DNA from: Hippasteria phrygiana
Taxonomy: Eukaryota > Echinodermata > Asteroidea > Valvatida > Goniasteridae
Assembly (NCBI GenBank): GCA_037893225.1
Contig: JAZGUH010000182.1
Coordinates: 124,001 to 188,000, forward strand
Direction of reading: 5' to 3'
Length of the DNA stretch: 64,000 nucleotides
Shown here: in pieces, positions 9,605 to 21,080 of the stretch
How the letters are laid out: each line of letters starts with the position of its first letter
How positions within the stretch are numbered: the stretch's first letter is position 1
The notes under the pieces: model-generated
The model's database searches: none
What the model was told of the DNA's origin: nothing
The model's input: the letters and a program-made list of their open reading frames with translations, nothing else
Position numbers and translations under genes: made by a program

Positions 9605-9868
9605 TGTATAGGTAATGCAACTCATTCAGAATTGAAGATACTCTTAGAAAGCACAGACTATTGCAACGACAGATAAGATTTGAAGGTATATGAAACGTTG
9701 AGTTTACCCTCGGTTCTTTTCAGAACCACACAAACTCACAAAATAGAATAGCCACATGGTGCTGCCATAAACGTACTCTTATTGCAGTTAAGGCAAAACT
9801 TTTCCCTTTATAATGGGCATCTCCCCGATTTAATAACTTCTAATATTTTAATATGTTGTGTTTTTCAG

Positions 9869-10189
9869 GAGGGCACAAATCTTGAAGATTTTCTGTGCAA
9901 GATAGATGCATCTACCAGAAGCCAGCCCTTCATCCTGGCTCTGGGGGGTGAATTTCGACAACCGCAACAAACATTTGTAATCGTTGAAAGACGTGCGCTC
10001 CCAGCCAAATCACTCTTTGCGGCCGTTGACCTGTGCTATAAAACCTACCAGATATTAGATCTTACGTATCCTCCACAAGCAGCCGCTATCTGGCATTTCT
10101 TGGACAGCTTGGTGTATGATGTTTCTGTCCCAAATAAACCGGGATCCGTAAGAGCATTCAGTGCCTATTTTCACTTCAGTCACTCTTAA
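9869..10189 (+). CDS. Exon C, terminal coding exon
   Basis: The acceptor GTGTTTTTCAG ends at 9868. The exon encodes 106 residues and ends with TAA at 10187-10189. Distinctive words are EGTNLEDFL, QPFILALG, FVIVERRALPAKSLFAAVDL and CYKTYQILDLTYPPQAAAIW. This pattern recurs as the C-terminus of many unannotated proteins in fish and invertebrates (from memory; no domain name known to me). AATAAA follows 56 nt after the stop. The exon itself is undamaged. The gene's 5' part may include 921-1169. Function unknown. Confidence 0.7.
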   Translation, partial: EGTNLEDFLCKIDASTRSQPFILALGGEFRQPQQTFVIVERRALPAKSLFAAVDLCYKTYQILDLTYPPQAAAIWHFLDSLVYDVSVPNKPGSVRAFSAYFHFSHS

Positions 10190-10244
10190 CTAAATCCACA
10201 GGCGAACAAAATACCACTTGAAGCAATTCACCAGTTGTAACTTC

Positions 10245-10250
10245 AATAAA
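10245..10250 (+). promoter_or_regulatory. Poly(A) signal AATAAA
   Basis: Canonical hexamer 56 nt downstream of the exon C stop codon, consistent with the end of that transcript. Confidence 0.6.
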
Positions 10251-10454
10251 AATGCATTTCCTTTTATAATGGCAGTTGAGCATTTTTAATCAGAACATGA
10301 ATTACATGAAGCTTTTTTTTTTGGGGGGGGGGGGGTGGTTGATGTTTAGCTGTTTTGGCACACCTGCCGACCTGCCGAAACAGCCTGGTTTTTTTAATAG
10401 ATTTTTTAACTGTTTCGGCAAATTTGTAGTTTATTGAACCAAAGTAACTGTGAC

Positions 10455-11490
10455 TCCAAGGGAGATTTGCACTTTTGCATGTACAAGAAACATTACTTGA
10501 TTTATTATCGTAGAATTGCCAAAAAATGAAAACTGTTAAATAAGTTGAATTTTGGATGTTACAAATTCTTAGAATCAGTAGAGAGGCTACACAGTGAAAC
10601 TGAATGATGCACCAGAAATAGTGAGGGTGCATCATGTATGTACTTGATTTATTATCATAAAAGTGCCAACAATTAAAAAGTGCCCACCCGAACAAAGATA
10701 CTGACAATTTGGGAGACCGCCAACATGGGGCGGGATGGCTCAGTTGGTGGTGCGGTGGCCCGGAGGTTGCAGGTTGCAGGTTGGAGTCCCGCTCCTGCCA
10801 GTTTCTTTGTTCACTTTGAAAAATTTAAACTGTTAAATTAGTTGAATTTTTGATGTTTTAAATTCTTAGAATTAGTAGAGAGGCTACACAGTAAAACTGA
10901 ATGATGCACCAGAAAAAGTGAGGGTGCATCATGTATGTGTACTTTATTTATTATCATAAAAGTACCGAAAATGAAAACTATTAAAATTAGTTGAATTTTT
11001 AATGTTTCAAATTCTTAGAATCAGTGGAAACTACACAGTGAAACTGAATGATGCACCAGAAAGAGTGAGGGTGTTTCATGTGTACTGGATTTATTCATAA
11101 AAGTGCCAAAAATTAACTGTTAAATTTGTTGAATTTTTGATGTTTCGAATTCTTAGAATCAGTAGAAAGGCTACACAGTGAAACTGAATGATGCACCAGA
11201 AAAAGTGACGGTGCTTCATGCATGTGTACTTGATTTATTATCATAAAAGTGCCAAAAATGAAGACTGTTTAATTAGTTGAATTTTGGATATTACAAATTC
11301 TTAATCAGTAGAGATACACAGTGAAACTGAATGATGCACCAGAAATAGTGAGGGTGCACCATGCATGTGTACTTGATAGAATTGCCAACAATTCAAACTG
11401 TTTAATTAGTTGAATTTTTGATGTTTCAAATTCTTATAATCAGCAGAAACTACACAGTGTTGAATGAAACTTAAGGATGCACCTGAAAAA
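10455..11490. repeat. Tandem repeat, about six units of about 148 bp
   Basis: Each unit runs 'aaactgttaaattagttgaa', 'cttagaatcagtagag', 'gctacacagtgaaactg', then ATGATGCACC ... GGTGCATCAT, 'acttgatttattatcataaa', 'agtgcc'. Unit starts are near 10530, 10826, 10977, 11117, 11263 and 11396. The ATGATGCACC/GGTGCATCAT pair makes a 10-bp hairpin that decays in later units. A SINE is inserted at 10680-10822. A G run of about 12 lies just left at 10324-10335. Confidence 0.85.
10680..10822 (+). mobile_element. tRNA-derived SINE, copy 1
   Basis: A tRNA-like segment has an A-box-like GGCTCAGTTGGTGG and a degraded B box (GGTTGGAGTCC), with a TTGCAGG duplication before it. It is flanked by GAACAAAGATACTGACA on the left and TGCCAGTTTCTTTGTTC on the right, which are inverted copies of each other. 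The 3' end is CACTTTGAAAA. It interrupts the 148-bp tandem repeat. Confidence 0.8.
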
Positions 11491-11684
11491 GCTGGCTTGC
11501 AATCTTTTGTAAAATGGTATACTTGGCAAAGTATTGTTTCACAAACTGGAATACAGAATCAAAAACCTCGGCTGTTTTGCCACTTTATTCATAATGTAAT
11601 TCATCATCAAACTAATAGCCGTTTTATACAATAAACATGCTGTTGTATTTCTAAATGAAATTGTTATTGTCTCTTTAAGCAGAT

Positions 11685-12044
11685 CACTGTAAAAAAAAAC
11701 ACATGTCGGAGTAAAACTAAAGGCTTGTAAAACCTTTGTCTAATATTTGAGTAAAATGTAGCACAACGTTGCTTAAAAGTTTTGCCCAACAAGGGTTGGG
11801 CAAGAATTACTCAACATAACGGGTAAACGAAAACATTACTCTCTTGGGGGAGTACACTTTTAAACAACTTTTTGGAGTAAGAAATGTTACGTCTTTCCTA
11901 GGTTAAAATGACTGCACAGTCCAAGAGTAAAATTTTACACAGCATCTGTTGTGTCAAGTTTACCCTCATAACGACCATGTTCCCTTCTTGCTGTCACAAA
12001 GAGTACGTTTTTACCCAACATTGAGTCATTTTTTCTTAAGAGTG
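11685..12044. mobile_element. Probable MITE with CACT(G/C)T termini
   Basis: The left end is CACTGTAAAAAAAAAC and the reverse complement of the right end is CACTCTTAAGAAAAAATG. The interior has 'gagtaaaa' words and a CCCAACAAGGGTTGGGC hairpin (11788-11804). No ORF. The target duplication is not clear. Confidence 0.55.
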
Positions 12045-12231
12045 TAGAATAACAAGGCATTTTGAGCTCAAGAAAATAATAAGGCTTAGGCGGGGTACGC
12101 TCACAACATAGACTTGCAATAGAAACAGTATGTAGGATTTGAAAGCTTATACATAGGGTACCGTCAGTCTAGAATTTGGAAGGCAAGAAAACAATACGGC
12201 TAAGGCGGTGTACGGTCACTACTTACACGTA

Positions 12232-13550
12232 CACTGTAAAAAAAAGTTGGGCAAAGTTTGACCAATTTCTTGCCCAAAATTGGTGCAAATATCAACTTCC
12301 CAACTTCTGGTCAGAAACTTCCCAACTGTCTTTAGCAAGCCGTTGTGACCAGAAGTTTGGCAAAAGCGCTTCACCAAATGGTTGGTCCACGAGCTTTCAC
12401 CAATACAGTTGGTCATGCAGTGCTGTGCATTTTATTGGTTATTTCATTTTGAACAATAGATGGTCTCTTGATTTCCATATTTTATTGGTCAAAGCTTTTT
12501 CCCCCACAAATGGGGGCCCTCTTATCATTGATAGGTCTTCTTTTCTTAACAAATTTATGATGTCTCTTTATTTGTTTTTATATTTATGTTTAATCAACTC
12601 GAAGTCTGTAAAACGTTTTCTGATGCCGTGATGGTTTCTCAAGTTGGCTTTAAGTCTAAATATGCTGATCCCGGGTCTGGTTAGCGTTACTTTCAAATGC
12701 ATTACAGTTGTTAACATCATGATCACGGTGCACACTGCACAAGTAAAAGCCTCACATCAATCAGTTATAGCTGCCTGTAGAACGACCGCCCAGGCGGCCA
12801 TCCGCCAACTCCATGGTACTACGAACGGTAGTTGTCATGTTGTCCAAAATACAGATTACCATCGAAGACATGGCCTAGTTGAATCACTGATCACCTTATT
12901 AAAACATCTTGTCAAACATTCGTAAGCCAGCTCACAAGATGAGATATTTCGGGCAGTTTCAACTTGAAGTTGAACCGAGACGAGAGAGCCTACAGACAGC
13001 TCTACTCAGCGGCCATTACTCGATGTGTGTGCACGGTAACCTGTGGACTGATCGCACGTGCATAAGGCGCGCGATAAATGTAACAAGTTATACCACGGTA
13101 CGGTACGCGCTACTCTCCCAAAACCCAGAAATTTGTCAAAAATCCAGACCAATATTTGGAAGCTTTTTTTTAGGACTGCCAAATTTCCTTCCGAAATATA
13201 CCACGTATTGAAGTGCTCAAGTTCAATCACTGTATAGTTTATATAGGTTTAATGAACAAATGTGGGGTTTATTCTCTGCTTCAAACGCTAAGCAGCGAGC
13301 CTGAACTTTCTTCACCAAGTAGATTTTGACAGGTTAAATCCATTGTTAGCTTGGTTTTTCCACTAATTTGGCACATTTTAGATCCCCCTCATGACCAAAC
13401 GTTTGACACAAACAGACCAGAGAAAAGGTAACTGTTGTTCCCGTTCATTTTGTTGGGTAAACTGTTGCCCAAACTGACAAACAAAAATTTACCAACTCAG
13501 TTGGGGTAATTGAGTTATGAAACATTTGGTCAAATTTTACACTTTTTTTA
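12232..13550. mobile_element. Possible 1.3-kb non-autonomous DNA transposon
   Basis: The left end (CACTGTAAAAAAAAGTTGGG...AAAGTTTGACCAA) is matched, imperfectly and inverted, by the right end (TTTGGTCAAATTTTACACTTTTTTT). Sub-terminal 'ttgccca/tgggcaa' and 'ccaact/agttgg' words recur on both sides. Interior ORFs (12176-12631, 12644-12925, 12909-13211) have no recognisable domains. Confidence 0.35.
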
Positions 13551-14710
13551 TCAAACGTATTTGGGTCATTCCATGAAGTTGGGTACAACACGTTTACATT
13601 TGCCTGTCGTTTTTCATAAATTCTATTGTTAGGTTACTCGTGGTTTTGCATGCATGTCTTATTTGGGGCCAAATTTGAGGCTACATTGCCTGATACCGAT
13701 TTTTAGCCAAAACTTTTCATTTTTACGGAAAAGTAGCCACATTTTGATATTATATCTTTAAAAAGGCAAAAATGAAAATCAACAGTTAAATATGAACGTG
13801 TTGTACATAACGTGTGACATTTTGCCAAAAAGGGCAATATTTAAACCCTAACAAATACATTTTCTACCTTTATCAGTTTTCCCTGATCTGGATAAGTTGT
13901 TCATGCACACTTGCAATTAGTAGTTGCACTAGTCCAATAACGGATTCGGTTTTGGGATGGACTATGCATAAAGGCCTGGCAAAGGGCGCTATTCATACCC
14001 GGAAATGGGGATCGCAAAACCGTGTTTATCAGTTTTGTAGAGTAAATCATTTAGTTTGTCAAGGTTCGTAGGACCCTGGATCCGAAACCAGCGGTAAGGA
14101 GATTCCTTAGATTTGCTAGATATGCTCTGTATGTAATGGACATTTATATTGTTGTAGATTTGGAAGGTTGGGAGGTAAAATAGGCGGCGTTTCGCCACGG
14201 GATGGGTTTCATTGCCGGTTATGGAACTAGTCATACTTGATGACATTTTTGCTAGACTCTGGCATACATTCTGCCTACATCGGGGCCTAACTCTCTTGCA
14301 CAATCATGATCAGAACTTTACCTAATTTATTCCGACTCGTAGGTCGAATATTTGTAGTTAATTTGTTGTGATTTTGGATAGATTTCCTTGCTCCGCGTGC
14401 TTGTTAAATTATATGGGGCTCAGTTCTTAACGTACGTTGCCGTTATAGGCAACAGCGCCCTCTTGGGGTGGGATTGTATACTTCCTTACTTTCTGGAGCT
14501 TGGTTATACTAATTTTTGCTGTTCATTATACATATATTGTTTATTTGTTTGTTTTCTGTATTTTTAATCATAGTTGACGTGGCATCAGGCAGCTGTCGTG
14601 GCATTTAAGAGCAGTTGTATGTCGGTACCTGAGAGTAAATAAACAAGTGTTTGCATTTACACCGACGTTACAGATTCGTTGGATTGTTTTAAAATGTGTG
14701 TGTGAAATTC
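13551..14710. other. No recognisable gene
   Basis: AT-rich sequence. An AATAAA lies near 14638. Short ORFs at 13814-14071 and 13989-14303 overlap on opposite strands and show no domain. An old LTR or untranslated region is possible but not supported. Confidence 0.4.
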
Positions 14711-15134
14711 CTCCAAATTTTGTGTCCTGTTACATGTGAAACCAGTACCTTAAAATTTCATTATATTCTCTCTGCTTTTATTAATTTGTCTAATTGTTAC
14801 TAATTTTATAAACTTATAAGTACATGTCTTATTAGGATATGAAACTTGCGATTCTTCTAAGAAAGCTGGTAGATGAAGGCCTATGGGTCATCCTGTGAAT
14901 GAAAAAAAATGGTGTCCGTGTTACATGTGAAACCGTAAAACACATTTTATTTTCTGCCATATTTTCATTGATTTGCCCTGAACATATCTGCATTTTATGA
15001 ACTAGTTAAGGATATATATCTCTAGTGGAAAGATATGAAAATCAAACCTCTTCAGTAGATATGAGGCATAAAATATGATATTTTTTTTTATTTCACATGT
15101 AACATAGACACCGGTGTCCATGTTACATGTAAAA
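14711..15134. repeat. Repeats of a TGTTACATGTGAAA word ending in a palindrome
   Basis: 'gtgtcc.tgttacatgtgaaacc' occurs at about 14721 and 14912, spaced roughly 190 bp. It recurs at 15113-15134 as the right arm of a near-perfect 44-nt palindrome (15091-15134, centre CCGG, 20 of 22 pairs). The unit thus appears in direct and inverted orientation. Confidence 0.65.
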
Positions 15135-15688
15135 CTCATAGCTTATTTGTACCATATCACTGTAAATTTCAATTGCAAACGTCTGACTTTCATTTGTTCA
15201 ATATTGCTGTCTGTAAGTACACAGAATGTGGTTTAGTAAAGAAAGTGTTGAAGAAAGTTCTTAAAGACCTAATAAAACCATTTTTTTAAAAGAGTATAAA
15301 TTGTTTTATCCGTTGAATAATGAAATAAACTTTGTTTTCATGCAATTACCTTTCGTATTTCATTTCTATGTTCTCTGTATTTTGGGGTGAAACATCACGG
15401 TTTCCGAAAGGAACATTTCAAGTTTTCGAAAAACTTGCTACATTTTCGCCGTCCTGTAAATGGTATTCGCCTTGTACGTACGCTGAAGTAACGCCGCGGT
15501 TGAGAACCACTGAAAATATGACGCAATTGGGAGGACTGCACGCACTATTTGTATACGGTACGGTGCATGAACGGTACGCCTGTATACGATACATGTACAG
15601 GCGCACGATTTCGTTTCATTGTTCGACCATCTTTTGTCAACTTTTGACCAACGAAATCATCGTTCGTTCTTTTCTTCTTTCGCTGGCA

Positions 15689-16161
15689 ATGCCGACGAAT
15701 TGTGTGGTTGGTGGCTGTGTAAGAACTAGAAAAAAAAATCCGCAGCACAGCTTTTTCAGGTTTCCGAAAAACGATACTGCAGGATCTTCAACGAATGGGT
15801 GCGATTTGTTCAGACGACGCGATCCGACTTCAAGCGAATCCTTGTGACTGACGACGCATCCAGAATATGCAGTGCCCATTTTCCGGACGATGTTAGACAG
15901 CAGACATCACTAACAAAGGAGAAGCTAGGCTTATCATCAAAATTTCTCCTGAAGTCCGATGCTGTGCCATCACTAAAAGCACCCAGTTGTGGTACTGATC
16001 AGCCAGGTACCACCAGGGCTGCCCAGCATGTTGAGCCCCCGGCCTCCCGGATCCGGTCAGCATTCCAGAAAAGAGAGCGAAAAAGGGTAACGCTATACTA
16101 TAGGCCTAGGTCTGATTATACCGGACTCTTGCTTTGCGATTTAACAAAAATCCACTTTTAG
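15689..16161 (+). pseudogene. THAP zinc-finger domain, split by a one-base frame shift
   Basis: ATG at 15689 has a purine at -3. The first frame gives MPTNCVVGGCVRTRK then SFFRFPK, the Cys-x4-Cys start of a THAP (C2CH) DNA-binding domain. The remainder is in the next frame (15766 on): RIFNEWVRFVQ with the conserved Trp, then ICSAHF supplying the last Cys and His of the finger, and LKSDAVPSL, the AVP-type box that closes THAP domains. The break falls at the five-A run at 15767-15771; a single missing A would explain it. After the domain the frame continues with a basic tail and stops at 16159-16161. THAP domains occur in transcription regulators and P-element transposases; no transposase body is present here. 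Pseudogene or sequencing error cannot be separated by eye. Confidence 0.8.
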
Positions 16162-16307
16162 GTTATTGGCATTGCTAAAGTAGTTAGCGACATTACAAAC
16201 CAACCATGCCAACAGGTATGCCGTAGGCGTAGATAAAGGGCAGGGTTTTTTTGTTTTTGAGTGAAGTTTTGGGGGTAAAGCAACGATGAATATGACAAAA
16301 CGCAATG
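16150..16307. repeat. Dispersed repeat, copy 2, at the satellite edge
   Basis: Matches 2050-2240 in order ('caacaggtatg', 'gggcagggttt', 'gggggtaaa', 'gacaaaacgcaa'). It runs straight into the first satellite word (ACTAGATGTATGGTGCAG) at about 16308, so it marks the array's left junction. Confidence 0.6.
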
Positions 16308-17052
16308 CGAAAACTAGATGTATGGTGCAGTGTTTGTGGACAAACACAGGGCTGTTTTGATTTTGTGTGTAAAATTATGTGATTTAAATGAAATTTCAAA
16401 AATGAAAAAAATTATAGAAAATTAGCCGATGACGTCATCATGACGTCACATAAATTTTCATCTAACACATGCTGGCATAACTAAATACCACGTTTTAACT
16501 TAATCTGACTTGTACTTTTGTAGAATGGCTTCAAAAAATGCACCTTTAAGATGACGTCACATGACATGTGATGACGTCATCATGACGTAAAAGTTCGGCG
16601 CACATTCTGAGCAGTTGGTGTAAGTGTCTGCCTACGACTTGTCTAACGACTTGAAAAAAAGACTAGAGATCAACTCTTTATAGACAGCATGCCACATGAT
16701 AGCCATGGTTTCTGTCCTTCCCAGAATTCCTTTGTGTTATATTGAATTTGGTCACAATTTTCAGATGCCTGTTATTTCTTAATACTTGAGTGAGCCACGA
16801 TCACGAAATTGTTGAGTTAGGTGGAGAAAAATTCAATGTATACATTTTTTTAATCGGACCGACCCTTACATGCGTAAAAAGAAAACAATTGATGACGTCA
16901 TTATGACGTCACACAATTTTCGCCTTTTAGGGCATATCTTTGAGACATACCAAAAGCTGTATCAAAAAGAATTTTGAAAATATCTTGTTTTGTTTGCGAG
17001 ATATATTTAAAAGAATGTTACGATTTCAAAATTTCAAAAATTCATAACAAAT
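16308..17052. repeat. Array left edge: D tail, C, B
   Basis: Starts inside a D module (hairpin 16330-16347), then one C unit (about 16430-16610) and one B unit of the 'agagatcaactctttataga' subtype (about 16611-17052). Confidence 0.75.
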
Positions 17053-17890
17053 CACGTGATGACGTCATCAGGACGTCACTTCGGATTCTGCATCCTAGTG
17101 CCAGTATCTACCTACCCACCAATTTTCATGACGATCGGACCTATCCTTATATGTGTTTTAAAAAAGCACATTTTTGATGATGTCATCATGACGTCACACA
17201 TTTTTTTCTTTTTTAGGGCATATCTTTGAGACCTACCAAAGCTATAACAAAAAGAATTTTGAAAATATCTTGTTTTGTTTGCCAGATATATTTAAAAGAA
17301 TGTTACGATTTTCAAAATTTCAAAAATTCATAACAAATCACGTGATGACGTCATCATGACGTCATTTTGGATTTTGCATCCTAGTGCCTACCCACCAATT
17401 TTCATGACGATCGGACCTATCCTTATATGTGTTTTAAAAAAGCACATTTTTGATGATGTCATCATGACGTCACACATTTTCTCCCTTTTAGGGCATATCT
17501 TTGAGACATACCAAAGCTATAACAAAAAGAATTTTGAAAATATCTTGTTTTGTTCGCTAGATATATTGAAAAGAATGTTACGATTTTCAAAATTCAAAAA
17601 TTCATAAAAAATCACGTGATGACGTCATCATGACCAAAAAGTTCGGGACACATTCTGAGCAGTTTGTCTAAGTGTCTGCCAAGTTTAAAGGCAATCGGGT
17701 GCACCAAAGTAGCCAAAGTGCCAGTAAGAAAGAAAACGTGTACAAATGCTATGGGGAAAAAGTCTGAAAAGGAAGCACAAAAAAAAAAAAAAAATAGACA
17801 TCTGGTACAGTGTTTGTGGACAAACACAGGGCTGTTTTGTTTTTTTGTGTAAAATTGTGATTAAAATGAAATTTCAAAAATCATAAAAAA
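17053..17890. repeat. A x2 then D
   Basis: A units start at 17053 and 17339 (286 and 274 bp). D begins at 17613, with a 16-A run and a hairpin at 17810-17827. Confidence 0.8.
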
Positions 17891-19110
17891 AATTGACGAT
17901 GACGTCATCATGACATCATTTCAGATTTTGCATGCTAGTGACAGTATCTACCTACCCACTACTTTTCATGACGATCGGACCTATCCTTATATGTGTTTTA
18001 AAAAAGCACATTTTTGATGACGTCATCATGACGTCACACATTTTTTTCCCTTTTAGGTCATATCTTTGAGACCTACCAAAGCTATAACAAAAAGAATTTT
18101 GAAACTATCTTGTTTTGTTTGCGAGATATATTTAAAAGAATGTTACGATTTCAATATTTCAAAAATTCATAACAAATCACGTGATGATGTCATCATGACG
18201 TCACTTCGGCTTCTGCATCCTAGTGACAGTATCTACTTACCCACCAATTTTCATGACGATCGGACCTATCCTTATATGTGTTTTAAAAAAGCACATTTTT
18301 GATGATGTCATCATGACGTCACACATTTTCTCCCTTTTAGGGCATATCTTTGAGACATACCAAATCTATAAGAAAAAGAATTTCGAAAATATCTTGTTTT
18401 GTTCGCTAGATATATTGAAAAGAATTTTACGATTTTAAAATTTTGAAAAATTCATAAAAAATCACGTGATGACGTCATCATGACGTCACTTCGGATTCAG
18501 CATCCTCGTGACAGTATCTACCTACCCACCAATTTTCATGACAATCGGACCTATCCTTATATGTGTTTTAAAAATGCACATTTTTGATGATGTCATCATG
18601 ACGTCACACATTTTCTCCCTTTTAGGACATATCTTTGAGACATACCAAAGCTATTACAAAAAGAATTTTGAAAATATCTTGTTTTGTTCGCTAGATATAT
18701 TAAAAAGAATTTTACGATTTTCAAATTTCAAAAATTCATAAAAAATCACGTGATGACGTCATCATGACGTAAATGTTCGGCATACATTCTGAGCAGTTAG
18801 TCTAAGTGTCTGCCAAGTTTAAAGCCAATCGGCACCATAAAAGTTGCCAAAGTGCCAGTAAGAAAGAAAACGTGTACAAATGCTATGGGCATTTGGCTGA
18901 AAAAGAAGAAAAAAAAAAAAAAAATAGAGGCAAGTGTTTGTGGACAAACACAGGGCTGTTTCGATTTTTTTTATTGTTAGTTTGGATGTCAAATGTGTAT
19001 GCAATATTTAAAGTTGTTTGTTAGTTAGCAATGACGGAGGGATGAAGATGTTGTTATTGGATGTGTGAAGGATTGGTTTAAAAAAAGGAATCGTGTACAA
19101 ATGCTATGGG
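17891..19110. repeat. A x3 then D
   Basis: A units start near 17896, 18176 and 18462. D starts at 18746 with its hairpin at 18934. This D exits through 'gtttggatgtcaaatgtgta', a variant of the SINE-tail exit seen at 21.0, 43.8 and 51.1 kb. Confidence 0.75.
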
Positions 19111-21080
19111 AAATAGCCTAGCGAATGCCCCTTTAAGATGACATCACATAACATGTAATGACTTCATCATAACGTCATGTCAATTTTCATCTATGACACC
19201 GGGTGGCATACCTAAATGGTGTGTTTCAACTGAATCGGACTTGTACATTTGTAGATATATGGCTTCGAAAAATGCCCCTTTAAGATGACGTCACGTGACA
19301 TGTGATGACGTCATCATGACGTAAAAGTTAGGCACACATTCTGAGCAGTTGGGGTAAGTGTCTGCCAAGTTTAAAAGTAGCCAAACTGGCCGGTAAGAAA
19401 GAAAACGTTTACAAATGCTATGGGCAATAATCTAGCGAGTGCCCCTTTAAGATGACACCACGTGACATGTTATGACTTGATCATAATGTCATGTCAATGT
19501 TCATCTATAACACCCGGTGGCATACCTAGATATTACGTTCCAACTTAATCGGACTTGTACTTTTGTAGATATATGGCTTCGAAAAATGCCCCTTTAAGAT
19601 GACGTCACGTGACATGTGATGACGTCATCATGACGTAAAGGTTCGGCACACATTGTGAGCAGTTGGAGTAAGTGTCTGCTAAGTTTAAAAGTAGCCAAAG
19701 TGGCCGGTAAGAAAGAAAAAGTTTACAAATGCTATGGGCAATATTCTAGCGACTTGAAAAAATATTTTTTTTTATGACGTCATCATGACGTCACACAATT
19801 TTCGCTTTTTAGGGCATATCTTTGAGACATACCAAAGCTATAACAAAAAGAATTTTGAAAATATCTTGTTTTGTTCGCTAGATATAGTGAAAAGAATGTT
19901 ACGATTATAAAACTTCAAGAATTCAGCGACTTGAAAAAAGACTAGAAATCAACCCTTTTTATAAACAGCATGCACATTTAAGCCATGGTTATCAGCCCTT
20001 CCCAGAATTCCTTTGTGTTATATTGAATTTGGTCTACATTTTGAAATGGCTCCTATTTCTTACTTGAGTGAGCCACGATCACGAAATTTTGGAATTAGGT
20101 ACAGGAAAATTCAATGTATACATTTTTGTAATCAGATTGACCCTTACATGCGTTTAAAAAAAAAAATATTGTTGATGACGTCATCATGACGTCACACAAT
20201 TTTCGCCATTTAGGGCATATCTTTGAGACATACCAAAGCTATAAGAGTAATAATTTTGAAAATATCTTGTTTTGTTCGCTAGATATATTGAAAAGAATGT
20301 TACGATTTTAAAACTTCAAAAATTCAGCGACTTGAAAAAAGACTAGAAATCAACCCTTTTATAAACAGCAAGCTCATAATAGCCATGGTTATCAGCCCGT
20401 CCCAGAATTCCTTTGTGTTATATTGAATTTGGTCTAAATTTTGAAATGGCTGTTATTTCTTACTTGAGTGAGCCACGATCATGAAATTTTGGAATTGGGT
20501 ACAGGAAAATTCAATATATACATTTTTGTAATCGGATTGACCCTTACATGCGTTAACAAAAAAACACATTTTTGATGACGTCATCATGACGTCACACAAT
20601 TTTCGCAATTTAGGGCATATCTTTGACACATACCAAAGCTATAAGAAAAAGAATTTTGAAAATATCTTGTTTTGTTCGCTAGATATAATTTAATGAATGT
20701 TACGATTTTCAAATTTCAAAAATGCATAAAAAATCACGTGATGACGTCATCATGACGTAAAAGTTCGGCATGCATTCTGAGCAGTTGGTCTAAGTGTCTG
20801 CTAAGTTTAAATGCAATCGGTTGCTTAAAAGTAGCCAAAGTGCCTGGCAGAAAGAAATCGTGTACAAACGCTATGGGCAAAAAGTCTGAAAAAGAAAAAA
20901 AAAAAAAAACTAGAGCCAATGGGAGGTGTTTGTGGACAAACACAGGGCTGTTTCGTTTTTGTTTTTTTATTTTTTGGATGTGAAATGAGAATACAATAAT
21001 TTAAGTTTGTCAAACAATCGCGCTGCTGCCAGTTTTCTTTGTTAGACTTTGAAAATAATTAAAGTTGTTTGTAATAGTCA
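19111..21080. repeat. C x3-4, B x2-3, D
   Basis: C units (about 19111-19760) alternate with short 'ttcggcacacattgtgagca' spacers. A B core follows at 19770, then B units from about 19929 and 20325. D runs from 20735, with its hairpin at 20926 and a SINE tail relic at 21014-21055. Confidence 0.75.
21014..21055 (+). repeat. SINE 3'-tail relic in D module
   Basis: CGCTGCTGCCAGTTTTCTTTG followed by 'ttagactttgaaaa' matches the 3' end of the tRNA-SINE (CTCCTGCCAGTTTCTTTG then CACTTTGAAAA). Similar relics sit at the same module position at 43801-43838 and 51103-51143. Confidence 0.7.

Noticed and set aside
12176..13211. Three plus-strand ORFs of 93-151 codons
   Set aside because: No protein-family features; they lie inside a probable non-autonomous element with repeated TTGCCCA/CCAACT words.
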